Source of the DNA: Microbacterium sp. Marseille-Q6965
GTDB lineage: Bacteria > Actinomycetota > Actinomycetes > Actinomycetales > Microbacteriaceae
Reading direction: 5' to 3'
Assembly: GCF_946151065.1 (NCBI RefSeq)
Contig: NZ_CAMGZA010000003.1
Coordinates: forward strand, 248,001 to 312,000
Length of the DNA: 64,000 nucleotides
Of the stretch, positions 8,048-16,887 are shown one piece after another; within the stretch, counting starts at the first letter, position 1; each line of letters opens with the position of its first letter. Below the pieces are notes generated by a model, which did not search any database, was not told the DNA's origin, and saw only the letters and a list, made by a program, of their open reading frames with translations. The position numbers and the translations under genes are program-made.

Positions 8048-9274
8048 ATGCTCGACAACGCCACGCCCGGTCACCACGCGGAGGCGTTGCCCCTCAACCG
8101 CTACGGCACCGGACCGACGCCGCAGTTCGCTCCGGTGCCGATTCTCCAGCCCGGGGTGTTTCCCCCGCACGACGCACTGCCCGAGATGCCGTACGTGCCC
8201 GTCACGCCGGAGACGGTGCTGTGGGGTCGGCTGCCGAGCCGGCGGGATGCTCCGGTCGTCACGATCGCTTCGGGCGACACGATCATCGTCGACACCCTCA
8301 GCCATGAGGGCCTCCTTCCCGATCAGGGGCAGGATCCGGCGGCGTTCTTCGCGCAGCACGGCGTGCCGCGCGACGCGGTGTTGCGCGACGCGATCGCGGT
8401 CGCCGCATCCACGCCGCGCGACGCGGTGCACGACGGCCCGCACGTCATCACGGGCCCGATCCGCGTCGAGGGCGCCCGCCCCGGCGACCTGCTGCGCATC
8501 GCCATCGAGCGCCTCGAACCGCGCGTGCCGTACGGCGTCATCAGCAACCGACACGGGAGGGGCGCACTGCCGGCCGAGCTTCCGCGATCCGGGCGGACGG
8601 TCAGCGTCTTCACCCCCGTCGAGGAGCGCGCCGGGGCCCTCCGCGGTGTGCTGCCGAGGGTCGAGGGCGCGCAGCGCGAGGTGGCCTTCCCGCTCGCTCC
8701 GTTCCTCGGCGCGATCGGGGTGGCGCCCGACAGCGACGAGCGCCCGCATTCGGTGCCGCCGTCCGAGTTCGGCGGCAACATCGACATCAAGCTCCTCGTC
8801 GAAGGGACGGCCATCTACCTGCCCGTCCAGGTCGACGGAGCGCTCGCCTATGTCGGAGATCCGCACTTCGCGCAGGGCGACGGGGAGGTGGCGCTGACGG
8901 CCGTGGAGGCCTCGCTGCGCGCCACACTGCGGTTCGACGTCGTGCCGGCGGCGCGTGCACACGCCGAGTTCGGCCGGGTGAAGGGGCCGCTCGTGGAGAC
9001 CGACGAGTATCTCGTGCCCACGGGCCTCGACCCCGACCTGAACGAGGCGATGCGCAAGGCGACCCGGGCCGCGCTGGATCTCCTCCGCGCGCGCTGGGGG
9101 ATGGCGGAGCACCTCGCGTACGCCTATCTCTCGGCCGCCGTGGACTTCGACATCTCGCAGGTGGTCGACGGGACGTGCGGCGTGCATGCCCGCATCCGCA
9201 CCTCCGATCTCTCCGATTCCGTCTTCGCCGCGCGCCCCGCTCGCGGCCCCGGGGCGGGCGGGAGCCGGCGATGA
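8048..9274 (+). CDS. Acetamidase/formamidase-family amide hydrolase
   Basis: This 408-aa cytosolic protein is of the FmdA/AmdA type, which hydrolyses formamide, acetamide or related short amides to ammonia and acid. Recognisable blocks are VTIASGDTIIVDT (about 75-90), HVITGPIRVEGARPGDLLRI (about 137-156), PSEFGGNIDIK (about 238) and LPVQVDGALAYVGDPHFAQG (about 258-277). Its ATGA stop/start overlap with the following amidase shows the two are made together and probably act in one amide-breakdown route. Confidence 0.85.
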   Translation: MLDNATPGHHAEALPLNRYGTGPTPQFAPVPILQPGVFPPHDALPEMPYVPVTPETVLWGRLPSRRDAPVVTIASGDTIIVDTLSHEGLLPDQGQDPAAFFAQHGVPRDAVLRDAIAVAASTPRDAVHDGPHVITGPIRVEGARPGDLLRIAIERLEPRVPYGVISNRHGRGALPAELPRSGRTVSVFTPVEERAGALRGVLPRVEGAQREVAFPLAPFLGAIGVAPDSDERPHSVPPSEFGGNIDIKLLVEGTAIYLPVQVDGALAYVGDPHFAQGDGEVALTAVEASLRATLRFDVVPAARAHAEFGRVKGPLVETDEYLVPTGLDPDLNEAMRKATRAALDLLRARWGMAEHLAYAYLSAAVDFDISQVVDGTCGVHARIRTSDLSDSVFAARPARGPGAGGSRR

Positions 9275-10851
9275 CGGACCAGGAGCGCGGGCCGTACGCC
9301 GGGGTGCAGGGCGCTGGTGGCGTGCCCGAGGACCTGCTCGCCGCGCTATCGGCATATGAGCGCGCGATCCTCACCAACGAGCTCGACGAACTCGACCGCT
9401 GGTTCCTCGATTCCCCGAGCACGCTGCGCGCCGACCATGCGGGTCTGCTCCTCGGTCACGACGAGATCAGCGCTTTCCGTGGGCTTCGGGGTGGCGTGCC
9501 CGCTCGGGTCATCGAGCGGCTCGAGTACCGCCGCCTCGGCGCGGAGGCCGCGCTCGTCGTCTCGGTCTCACGGTTCGCGGCCGGGGGCCACGGGGTGCAG
9601 ACCCAGCTGTGGCAGCTCACCGAGATCGGCTGGCGTATCGCCGCCGCCCACGTCTCGAGCCGTCCCCAGAGCTTCGACCGGTCGATCTGGCGGGCGGTCG
9701 GTGCCCCGCTCGTCCACGCCGACGACCCGAAAGGTCCCCTGGGGGGCCTCACCGTGGCCGTGAAGGACCTCTTCGCGATCGAGGGGTTCCGCATCGGCGC
9801 GGGCAATCCGGCCTACCTCGACAGCGCCGCACCACAGACCGCGACCGCAACGGCGGTGGCCGACCTGCTGCAAGGGGGAGCGGCGGTCCGCGGCATCTCT
9901 CAGACCGACGAGTTCGCCTATTCGATCGCCGGTGACAACCCCCACTACGGCACCCCGCCGAACGACGCGCTGCCGGGAGCCCTTCCGGGGGGATCCTCCT
10001 CGGGTCCGGCCAGTGCCGTCGCGATGGGTCAGGCCGACATCGGGTTGGCGACGGACACCGCCGGGTCGGTGCGGGTACCTGCCTCCTATCAGGGGCTGTG
10101 GGGACTGCGCACGACCCACGGCCTCGTGCCTCGCGACGGACTGCTTCCGCTCGCGCCGACCTTCGACACGGTGGGGTGGATCACGCGCGATGGGCACACC
10201 CTGCAACGGGTGGCCGACTGGTGCCTGCCCCCAAGCGATGCGGGCGCCGCGGACCACCCGCTGCCCTGGCGGATCCGGGTGCCGCTCGAGATGCGGGAGG
10301 CCGCCGCGCCGCAGACGCGAGCGGCATTCGACGCGTTCCTCACCCGCCTCGACGCACCGATCGAGCAGGTGAGCATCGGTGACCTGGCGTCCTATCAGCA
10401 GCCGTTCCGGGTGGTGCAGGCCGCCGAGGCGTGGCGCAGCAACGGCGAATGGGTTCGTGCCCATCCGGGCGCGCTCGGGCCCGCGGTGGAGGCGCGGTTC
10501 CGCGAGGCGGCCCGCGTCACGCCCGAGGAGGAGAACGCGGCGCGGGCGGCGCTCGAACCGCTCAGGGCCCGCATGCAGGCGCTCGTCGCCGACGCTCAGC
10601 TCCTCTTTCCCACGGTCCCCGGCCACGCGCCGTCGCGCGATGCGGACGGGGCGGCCGTCGATGCCGTGCGCACCGCGACGCTGCGGATGACGACGCCGGC
10701 CGCCGTCGCCGGGCTCCCGGCGCTCTCGTTCCCCGTTCTCCGGGTGCCGCTCGCGCAGCGTTCCGCGCCCGTGGGCGTCTGCGTCGTGGCCCGCCGCGGA
10801 TGCGACGCCCAGCTCGTGGGTCACGCGCGGCGCCTGTCCTCCCTCGCGTAA
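9271..10851 (+). CDS. AtzH-like domain fused to an amidase-signature hydrolase
   Basis: This 526-aa protein has an N-terminal NTF2-fold AtzH-like domain (about residues 12-130; LDRWFLDSP, LLLGHDEIS, LWQLTEIGWRIAAAHVS) followed by an amidase-signature domain. The Ser-cisSer-Lys triad can be placed at Lys in AVKDLFA, Ser in GGSSSGPASAVA and Ser in TAGSVRVPAS. AtzH-type proteins are known beside the AtzE amidase of cyanuric-acid breakdown; here the two are one polypeptide. It overlaps the upstream formamidase-like gene. The substrate is unknown. Confidence 0.87.
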   Translation: MTDQERGPYAGVQGAGGVPEDLLAALSAYERAILTNELDELDRWFLDSPSTLRADHAGLLLGHDEISAFRGLRGGVPARVIERLEYRRLGAEAALVVSVSRFAAGGHGVQTQLWQLTEIGWRIAAAHVSSRPQSFDRSIWRAVGAPLVHADDPKGPLGGLTVAVKDLFAIEGFRIGAGNPAYLDSAAPQTATATAVADLLQGGAAVRGISQTDEFAYSIAGDNPHYGTPPNDALPGALPGGSSSGPASAVAMGQADIGLATDTAGSVRVPASYQGLWGLRTTHGLVPRDGLLPLAPTFDTVGWITRDGHTLQRVADWCLPPSDAGAADHPLPWRIRVPLEMREAAAPQTRAAFDAFLTRLDAPIEQVSIGDLASYQQPFRVVQAAEAWRSNGEWVRAHPGALGPAVEARFREAARVTPEEENAARAALEPLRARMQALVADAQLLFPTVPGHAPSRDADGAAVDAVRTATLRMTTPAAVAGLPALSFPVLRVPLAQRSAPVGVCVVARRGCDAQLVGHARRLSSLA

Positions 10852-10926
10852 GCGCGATCGAGCGCCCTCTGCGCGTGGCAGGCGTTCGCCCGCGACCACG
10901 TCGCGGAGCCTCGATCCGCGTCCGGG

Positions 10927-11085
10927 TCAGGAGTCGTCCGAGGATTCCTCCGAGCCGCCCTCCTGGGCCTCCGTTCCCGCGTCGGCGGCCGCCTCGCTGA
11001 CCTCGTCGCTCACGACGGGGGTCGGCGGGGCGTCGTCGGCCCTCGCGTCGTCGGCGTGCCTGGAGTGGGGTGTGGGATCGCTCAT
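10927..11085 (-). CDS. Small acidic protein of unknown function
   Basis: This 52-aa gene has an ATG at 11085 preceded by GAGGAG with normal spacing on the minus strand. The product is very rich in Asp, Glu, Ser and Ala (TEAQEGGSEESSDDS at the end), with no hydrophobic segment, and is likely intrinsically disordered. No homolog is recognised. It lies 109 bases downstream of the MFS transporter gene on the same strand. Confidence 0.55.
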   Translation of the reverse strand: MSDPTPHSRHADDARADDAPPTPVVSDEVSEAAADAGTEAQEGGSEESSDDS

Positions 11086-11194
11086 GGTGTCTCCTCTCGA
11101 CCTCGCCAGCCTCGCCGCCGGGCGGCCGGGACGCACCCCCTTGACAGAGGAACGACTCCGCCGTCGCGCCCGCGGCGGTGTCGCGCCCGCGGGG

Positions 11195-12520
11195 TCAGGC
11201 ATCGGCCGCCCAGGTGTCGGGCGTGCCGATGCGGGTGAGCGGGCGGAACAGGGCCAGCGCGATCGCGACCGCGACAAGCGTCAGCGCGAGGATGAGCAGC
11301 GCGGTCGCGAGCCCGACACCCGACAGCAGTGCCGAGCCGACCAGCGGCGCGAGCGGGAACGACGCCGCTCCGGACAGCGCCGCGACCGACGAGAAGCGGC
11401 CCTGCATCTGCTCGGGGGTGACGACTGCGGCGTACGAGAAGATCGACGCGTTCAGGGCCGGAGCCAGCAGGTAGGCGACGGTGTAGCAGGCGAGGATCGG
11501 CACGTACGTGGGCAGGATCGCCATGGTGAGGAAGGCGAGCGACATCACCGCGATGCAGGCCGGCACGATGACGCCCGTGCGCACCCGGCGCACGAGCACC
11601 GGAGCGAGGAACGACCCGATCAGCAGCGAGGCGCCGATCATCGTGCTCAGCAGCCCGATGAGGAAGGGATCGGTGCCGCGCGCGGCGAGATCGAGCGTGA
11701 CGGCGATCGTCGAGCCGTTGCTCGCCGTGTTGAGGACGATCGCCAGCGCGATCATCACGACGAACAGCGGCTTCGAGGCGACGTAGCGCAGGCCCTCGCC
11801 GAGCGCTCGCAGCGGGTGGGTGCGGCGGGCCTCCTGCAGGTCGCCGTTGAGCGGGCGGCGAATGAGGACCGCGCCCACCGCGGCGACGAGGTTGCCGATC
11901 GCCGATCCCAGCAGGGGCAGCGCGTGCGACACGGCGTACAGGACGCCTCCGACGGGCCCGGCGAGGAGCGAGGCCACCGATTCGCGCCCCTCGACCGCCG
12001 CACGTGCGGTGGGCATCTGCTCCGCCGGCACGACCGCGCGCAGGCCGCCGTCGCCGGCGGGGCCGACGAAGGCGGTGGCCACCTGCGAGCCGAACGAAAC
12101 CAGCGCGAGGTGCGCGGGGTGCAGCGCGCCCATCCACAGCGCGGCGGCGGCCGTGAGCCACAGCGCGGCGGCGGTGCCGGCGGCGAGGAAGATCAGTCTG
12201 CGGCGATCCACCCGGTCGGCGATCACGCCGGCCGGCAGCGTCGCCACGAGGTAGCCGGCGCCGCCGATCGCGGAGATGATTCCCGCGTAGAGGACGTCGC
12301 CGGTGATGGCGAGCGCCACGAGGGGAATGGCGAATCCGGCGATTCCCATACCGAGCGCGCGCGCCGTCAGGCCGCTCATGAGCAGCAGGTACGACCCGTT
12401 GCGCAACAGTCGCGGCGGCGTCGTGCGCCCGGGGTCGGGGGCAGGGGCGGGCGGTTCCGCGACGGCGGGTGCGGAACCGCCCGCGGCGGCGAGCGCGGTG
12501 TTGGGCGGCATCGAGGTCAT
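11195..12520 (-). CDS. MFS transporter (EntS/tetracycline-exporter-like)
   Basis: This 441-aa multi-pass membrane protein has about 12 hydrophobic segments and an MFS loop signature between TM2 and TM3 (GVIADRVDRRRLIF). It looks like the MFS_3/EntS group of drug or siderophore exporters. ATG at 12520 is preferred. A TTG at 12541 in the same frame would lie inside the TTGCGCAA repeat region. It is divergent from an ArsR-type regulator, and the pair probably forms a regulator/efflux unit. The substrate is not predictable. Confidence 0.85.
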   Translation of the reverse strand: MTSMPPNTALAAAGGSAPAVAEPPAPAPDPGRTTPPRLLRNGSYLLLMSGLTARALGMGIAGFAIPLVALAITGDVLYAGIISAIGGAGYLVATLPAGVIADRVDRRRLIFLAAGTAAALWLTAAAALWMGALHPAHLALVSFGSQVATAFVGPAGDGGLRAVVPAEQMPTARAAVEGRESVASLLAGPVGGVLYAVSHALPLLGSAIGNLVAAVGAVLIRRPLNGDLQEARRTHPLRALGEGLRYVASKPLFVVMIALAIVLNTASNGSTIAVTLDLAARGTDPFLIGLLSTMIGASLLIGSFLAPVLVRRVRTGVIVPACIAVMSLAFLTMAILPTYVPILACYTVAYLLAPALNASIFSYAAVVTPEQMQGRFSSVAALSGAASFPLAPLVGSALLSGVGLATALLILALTLVAVAIALALFRPLTRIGTPDTWAADA

Positions 12521-12547
12521 ATCGCGACGATAAACCCGCAAGCGTTG

Positions 12548-12569
12548 TTGCGCAATAGATGTTGCGCAA
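12548..12569. promoter_or_regulatory. Paired TTGCGCAA palindromes (putative operator)
   Basis: Two identical 8-bp palindromes, TTGCGCAA, at 12548-12555 and 12562-12569 (14-bp period) lie in the 80-bp gap between the divergent MFS gene and the ArsR-type regulator. A third GTTGCGCAAC lies inside the MFS gene at 12398-12407. Their placement over both promoters fits autoregulation by the adjacent regulator; this is inference. Confidence 0.5.
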
Positions 12570-12600
12570 CTGGTGCTGCGCGTCTCGGTAGGCTCGGATC

Positions 12601-13209
12601 ATGACGGAGGAATACCGGCCCTTCGAGGTGACCGAGGTCTCGATGATGCGCGCCCTGGCCCACCCCGTCCGGCAGCAGATCCTCGCCGAGCTCGTCGGTC
12701 GCCGGCACGCCCGCGCCGCAGATCTGGCGGGCGCCCTGGATCTGCCCGCGAACTCCGTGAGCTTCCACCTGCGCACGCTGGCGAAGGCCGGACTGATCGT
12801 CGAGGCGCCGGAACGGGCGCGCGACCGGCGGGACCGCGTCTGGAAGCCGCTGTCTCTCGACGGCTATCGGGTCAGCAAGAACTCGCCGGAGGCGCGCCTG
12901 GTCACCGAGCCGGTGCTGCGCTGGCTGCGCGCGCTGCTCGTCGGCGAGGCCGACGAGTTCCTCGGGGAGCCGCAGGAGACGGTGCGCATCAGCAACATCA
13001 GCCAGGTGCCGCTCACCAAGGCGGAGGCCGAGGAGCTCGCGGCGGAGGTCGACGAGCTCGGCAAGCGCTGGGCGGTGCGGGTGCGCGACGCGCGCGACGC
13101 CGACCCGGGCACTGCGCGCCCGCTGTACCAGGCCGTCTTCGCCCTCGGGCCGATGCTGCGCAACTCCCGGTCCGAAGCTGGGAGCCCCGCATCGCGGCCG
13201 GACGCGTGA
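12601..13209 (+). CDS. ArsR-type winged-helix transcriptional regulator
   Basis: This 202-aa protein has an N-terminal winged helix (about residues 13-85: MMRALAHPVRQQILAEL, AADLAGALDLPANSVSFHLRTLAKAGLI) followed by an alpha-helical, charged C-terminal domain. There is no obvious metal-binding Cys cluster, so a small-molecule or non-metal sensor is likely. It is divergent from the MFS transporter and shares the TTGCGCAA repeat region with it, so it probably controls that transporter and itself. Confidence 0.8.
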   Translation: MTEEYRPFEVTEVSMMRALAHPVRQQILAELVGRRHARAADLAGALDLPANSVSFHLRTLAKAGLIVEAPERARDRRDRVWKPLSLDGYRVSKNSPEARLVTEPVLRWLRALLVGEADEFLGEPQETVRISNISQVPLTKAEAEELAAEVDELGKRWAVRVRDARDADPGTARPLYQAVFALGPMLRNSRSEAGSPASRPDA

Positions 13210-13317
13210 TCGGATAGACTACGAAGGTTGTGCGGCCTTGCGCCGCGCAGTGTGCAACACACCCTCCTGCCGTCGAGAGATGCTCGGCGGCCGATCTAGT
13301 CCGAAGGAGGTGGGTCA

Positions 13318-13680
13318 ATGACGCACCAGTACGAACTCATGGCGATCCTTCAGCCGGAGATCGACGAGCGCCAGGTTCCCACGATTCTCGACAAGTTCCT
13401 GAAGGTCATCACGGATGCTGATGGCACGATCGACAAGGTCGACGTCTGGGGCAAGCGCCGTCTCGCCTACGAGATCCAGAAGAAGAACGAGGGCATCTAC
13501 GCCGTCGTCAACTTCACCGCCACGAGCGAGGCCACGGTCGAGCTCGACCGCCAGCTCAAGCTGAACGAGCAGATCATGCGCACCAAGGTGCTGCGCGCCG
13601 AAGAGGCGATCGCCATGATCGAGTCCGAGGCCAAGCGGGCCGAGGCGAAGGCTGCTCGCAAGACGGCGGCGAAGGCCTAA
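13318..13680 (+). CDS. rpsF: 30S ribosomal protein S6
   Basis: This 120-aa S6 matches throughout ([48 protein letters not shown]) with an Ala/Lys-rich tail. S6 binds S18 on the small-subunit platform. A strong GAAGGAGGTGGG precedes the ATG. It is the first gene of the rpsF-ssb-rpsR-rplI operon, only 5 bases from ssb. Confidence 0.98.
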   Translation: MTHQYELMAILQPEIDERQVPTILDKFLKVITDADGTIDKVDVWGKRRLAYEIQKKNEGIYAVVNFTATSEATVELDRQLKLNEQIMRTKVLRAEEAIAMIESEAKRAEAKAARKTAAKA

Positions 13681-13685
13681 GCACC

Positions 13686-14192
13686 ATGGCCGGCGAAACC
13701 GTCATCACCGTTGTGGGGAACCTCACGGCCGACCCGGAGCTTCGTTACACGAACAACGGCGTCCCCGTGGCGAACTTCACGATCGCCTCGACGCCGCGCA
13801 CGTTCGATCGCGCTTCGGGCGAGTGGAAGGACGGCGAAGCCCTCTTCCTCCGTGCGAGCGTGTGGCGCGACTTCGCCGAGCACGTGGCCGGATCGCTGAC
13901 GAAGGGCATGCGCGTCATCGCGCAGGGACGCCTGAGCCAGCGCTCCTACCAGGACCGCGAGGGCAACCAGCGCACGGCGATCGAGCTGGAGGTCGACGAG
14001 ATCGGCCCCTCGCTGCGCTTCGCCACCGCGCAGGTGACCCGCGTCGCCTCCGGCGGCCGCGGCGGTCAGCAGTTCGGCGGCGGGCAGCAGCCCCGCCAGC
14101 AGGTGTCGGAGGAGCCGTGGGCGACTCCGGGATCGGCCGGTGCCGACGCATGGAGCACCCCGGGATCCTTCGGCGACGACACCCCGTTCTGA
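13686..14192 (+). CDS. ssb: Single-stranded DNA-binding protein
   Basis: This 168-aa protein has the OB fold at about 1-110 ([39 protein letters not shown]), a Gly/Gln-rich disordered linker ([13 protein letters not shown]), and the conserved acidic tip SFGDDTPF that recruits replication and repair partners. It works at the replication fork with DnaB, which is encoded 9 kb downstream. Length and order are normal for actinobacteria. Confidence 0.98.
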   Translation: MAGETVITVVGNLTADPELRYTNNGVPVANFTIASTPRTFDRASGEWKDGEALFLRASVWRDFAEHVAGSLTKGMRVIAQGRLSQRSYQDREGNQRTAIELEVDEIGPSLRFATAQVTRVASGGRGGQQFGGGQQPRQQVSEEPWATPGSAGADAWSTPGSFGDDTPF

Positions 14193-14236
14193 GCCGGAAT
14201 CCCATCGAGATCTCTCTTTTTCATTAAGGACCCAAC

Positions 14237-14491
14237 ATGGCTGGAAAGTCGAGCGGCGACCGCCGCAAGCCGCGGAAGGGCGCGAAGAACGCCGCTCCCG
14301 CGAAGTCGATCCGGGTCGGCGTCATCGATTACAAGGACGTCGCCACCCTTCGCAAGTTCATCTCGGAGCGCGGCAAGATCCGCGCCCGTCGTATCACCGG
14401 CGTCTCGGTGCAGGAGCAGCGTCTGATCGCGAAGGCGATCAAGAACGCTCGCGAGATGGCTCTCCTGCCCTACGCGGGCGCGGGCCGTTAA
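14237..14491 (+). CDS. rpsR: 30S ribosomal protein S18
   Basis: This 84-aa S18 has [20 protein letters not shown] and [20 protein letters not shown], with the basic N-terminus usual for actinobacteria. No zinc-binding Cys residues are present (cysteine-free form). AAGGA lies upstream. It sits between ssb and rplI in the same operon and partners with S6. Confidence 0.97.
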   Translation: MAGKSSGDRRKPRKGAKNAAPAKSIRVGVIDYKDVATLRKFISERGKIRARRITGVSVQEQRLIAKAIKNAREMALLPYAGAGR

Positions 14492-14500
14492 GGAGCACCC

Positions 14501-14956
14501 ATGTCGAAGCTGATTCTCACGAACGAGGTCGACGGCCTGGGCAGCGCCGGAGACGTGGTCGAGGTCAAGGACGGGTACGCCCGCAACTACCTCATCCCCC
14601 AGGGCTTCGCCGTGGCGTGGACGCGTGGTGGCGAGAAGCAGGTGGCGTCGATCCGCGCCGCCCGCGAGGCCCGCGCGATCGCGACCCACGAGGAGGCCGT
14701 CGCCCTCAAGGCCAAGCTGGCCGAGGGCAAGGTCAAGCTCGCCGTCAAGGCGGGCGCCGAGGGCCGTCTTTTCGGCTCGGTCAAGCCGGCGGACATCGCC
14801 GCCGCGGTGACCGAGGCCGGCCTGGGCGACCTCGACAAGCGCAAGATCACCATCCCCTCGCCGATCAAGACGGTCGGCGACCACGAGGCGCTCGTTCGTC
14901 TGCACGACGACGTGACCGCCGTGATCAACCTCCAGGTGGTCGCTCTCAAGAAGTGA
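14501..14956 (+). CDS. rplI: 50S ribosomal protein L9
   Basis: This 151-aa protein has the N-terminal L9 RNA-binding domain ([31 protein letters not shown]), a long connecting helix, and a C-terminal domain ending in LQVVALKK. L9 helps maintain reading frame and subunit stability. It is the last gene of the operon and is followed by a strong hairpin. In many actinobacteria dnaB comes next, but here about 8.4 kb of other genes intervene. Confidence 0.98.
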   Translation: MSKLILTNEVDGLGSAGDVVEVKDGYARNYLIPQGFAVAWTRGGEKQVASIRAAREARAIATHEEAVALKAKLAEGKVKLAVKAGAEGRLFGSVKPADIAAAVTEAGLGDLDKRKITIPSPIKTVGDHEALVRLHDDVTAVINLQVVALKK

Positions 14957-14972
14957 CGCCCTGAGCGCACGC

Positions 14973-15010
14973 CGAGACGGCGCGGGTCCCCCGGGATCCG
15001 CGCCGTCTCG
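14973..15010 (+). terminator. Intrinsic terminator after rplI
   Basis: A perfect 13-bp stem (CGAGACGGCGCGG at 14973-14985 with 14998-15010) and a 12-base loop lie 16 bases after the rplI stop. No T tract is present. It may also end transcription of the convergent surface-protein gene. Confidence 0.75.
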
Positions 15011-15028
15011 CGTGTTCGGGCCGCGCCG

Positions 15029-16864
15029 TCACGCCGCGCGGCGGGCGAACCGCGCCAGCCCGCCCACCAGCATCAGGCTCAGCGCCACCAGCAGAACCGT
15101 CACGGGCACGCCCCCGCCGGTGGCCGCGAGCCGCGTCGCCTCGGCGGTCACCACGGCCGATGCCTTCGGCGAGCCGCTGACCGTGACCGTCACACCGGTG
15201 CCGTCGCCGGCGACCCCGGCACTCCCCACGCCCGCGGGAGTGGTCGGCTCGGTCGGCTCCGCGGGCCCTGCCGGGTCCGTGGGATCCGTGGGATCCGTAG
15301 GATCGGTCGGGTCGGTGGGATCCGTCGGGTCGACCGGCTCCGCCGGGTCGCCGGGAACGGTGTTCGCGCGCGTGGTCGTGCTGTCGCCGACGACGGAGAC
15401 GGCGTTGCCGCCGACCGTGAGCGGAAGCGCGATCGGCAGGTCGAGCTGACTGCCGCCGAGCAGCGACGCGTCGCCGCCCGTTGCCGCGTCCGTGCCGCCG
15501 CCGGCGGTGCCGGTGGCGGTGGTGGCGTCGGTGGTCGTGCTGTCGCCGAGCACGGAGAGGGCGTTGCCGCCGGCCGTGACGGGGAGCCCCACGGGTGCGG
15601 CGACCTGGGTGCCGCCGAGCAGCGCGTCGTCGCCGCCGGTGGTGGCGCCGGTGCCGCCGGTGGACCCGGTGGTGCCGGCGGCGGTGGTGGCGTCGGCGGT
15701 CGTGCTGTCGCCGACGATGGAAACGGCGTTGCCGCCGGCCGTTACCGGCGCGGTGATCGGCGCGATGACCTGGGTGCCGCCGGCGATGGAGTCGTCCCCG
15801 CCGGTGGTGGTGCCGGTGCCCGTGGTCCCGGTCGTGCCTGCCGTGGTGACGCTCTCACTGGTGCTGTCGCCGAGCACGGAGAGGGCGTTGCCGCCGGCCG
15901 TGACGGGGAGCCCCACGGGTGCGGCGACCTGGGTGCCGCCGAGCAGCGCGTCGTCGCCGCCGGTGGTGGCGCCGGTGCCGCCGGTGGACCCCGTGGTGCC
16001 GGTGGCGGTGGTGCCGTCGGCGGTCGTGCTGTCGCCGACGATCGAAACGGCGTTGCCGCCGGCCGTTACCGGCGCGGTGATCGGCGCGATGACCTGAGTG
16101 CCGCCGGCGATGGAGTCGTCCCCTCCGGTGGTGGTGCCGGTGCCCGTGGTCCCGGTCGTGCCTGCCGTGGTGACGCTCTCACTGGTGCTGTCGCCGAGCA
16201 CGGAGAAGGCGTTGCCGCCGACCGTGACGGGAAGCCCCACGGGTGCGGCGACCTGGGTGGCGCCGAGCAGCGCGTCGTCGCCGTCCGTTGCCGCGTCCGT
16301 GCCGCCGCCGGTGGACCCGGTGGTGCCGGCGGCGGTGGTGGCGTCGGCGGTCGTGCTGTCGCCGGCCACCGAGAGGGCGTTGCCGCTCACGGTGGCGGGC
16401 GCCGCCACATCGATGATGCCCTGAGTGCCCGACAGCAGGCCGCCCTCCCCCGAGGTCTCACCGCTGTCGGTCGATGCGGCCGGCGCCGCCGTGGTGGTGC
16501 CGGCGTTCGACGCGCTGTCGCCCGCCACCGAGACGGCGTTGCCCGAGACGGTGACCGGCACGCTCACCGAGATGAGCGCCTGCGACCCGGACGCCGTAGC
16601 GTCGTCACCGCTCGTCGTCACGGCGCCGGCCGTGGCCGGCGCCGCCGCCTCGGTCGTTCCGCCGGTGCTCTCGGCATCGCCGAGCACGGAGGCCGAGGTG
16701 CCCGAGACGGTGACCGGCAGTTGGACGTCGATGAGCGCCTGCGTGCCCGAGAGCAGGCCGTCGTCCCCTGATGTCTCGGCCGCGCTGGCGGCCGTCGCGC
16801 CGAGCAGCGTGACGCCGCCGGCGATGAGCGTGCCCCACAGGGCGCGCGTGATGAATGTGCGCAT
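15029..16864 (-). CDS. Sortase-anchored surface protein with nine chaplin-like repeats
   Basis: This 611-aa protein has an export signal (residues about 1-28, ending ASA). Nine repeats of about 53 aa follow, each with the core (S/G)GTQ-x6-PVT-x2-GNA-x-SV-x-GDS. That spacing recalls the chaplin domain (SGN-x-VQ-PV-x-PV-x-CGN-x-V-x-G) of Streptomyces aerial hyphae, but without the cysteines. Thr/Gly-rich linkers separate the repeats, and a DPT-repeat stalk follows. The C-terminus has the LAATG sorting motif, a hydrophobic stretch and RRAA, as in the long sortase-E-anchored chaplins. ATG at 16864 has GAAGGGGG upstream. It likely forms an operon with the 328-aa gene upstream. The chaplin match is by eye and needs profile confirmation. 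Confidence 0.78.
   Translation of the reverse strand: MRTFITRALWGTLIAGGVTLLGATAASAAETSGDDGLLSGTQALIDVQLPVTVSGTSASVLGDAESTGGTTEAAAPATAGAVTTSGDDATASGSQALISVSVPVTVSGNAVSVAGDSASNAGTTTAAPAASTDSGETSGEGGLLSGTQGIIDVAAPATVSGNALSVAGDSTTADATTAAGTTGSTGGGTDAATDGDDALLGATQVAAPVGLPVTVGGNAFSVLGDSTSESVTTAGTTGTTGTGTTTGGDDSIAGGTQVIAPITAPVTAGGNAVSIVGDSTTADGTTATGTTGSTGGTGATTGGDDALLGGTQVAAPVGLPVTAGGNALSVLGDSTSESVTTAGTTGTTGTGTTTGGDDSIAGGTQVIAPITAPVTAGGNAVSIVGDSTTADATTAAGTTGSTGGTGATTGGDDALLGGTQVAAPVGLPVTAGGNALSVLGDSTTTDATTATGTAGGGTDAATGGDASLLGGSQLDLPIALPLTVGGNAVSVVGDSTTTRANTVPGDPAEPVDPTDPTDPTDPTDPTDPTDPAGPAEPTEPTTPAGVGSAGVAGDGTGVTVTVSGSPKASAVVTAEATRLAATGGGVPVTVLLVALSLMLVGGLARFARRAA
15541..16330. repeat. 324-bp tandem repeat inside the chaplin-like gene
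   Basis: The coding sequence repeats with a period of exactly 324 bp (108 codons, two protein repeats). Copies begin near 15541, 15865 and 16189, are nearly identical at the DNA level between the first two, and diverge in the third. This points to recent in-frame duplication, and copy number may vary between strains or be misassembled. Confidence 0.85.
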
Positions 16865-16887
16865 GATGCTTCCCCCTTCGAAAGGTG

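Noticed and set aside
15541..16330. Tandem repeats suggestive of a CRISPR or minisatellite
   Set aside because: The period is 324 bp, in frame, and encodes two copies of the chaplin-like protein repeat; there are no short repeats with unique spacers.
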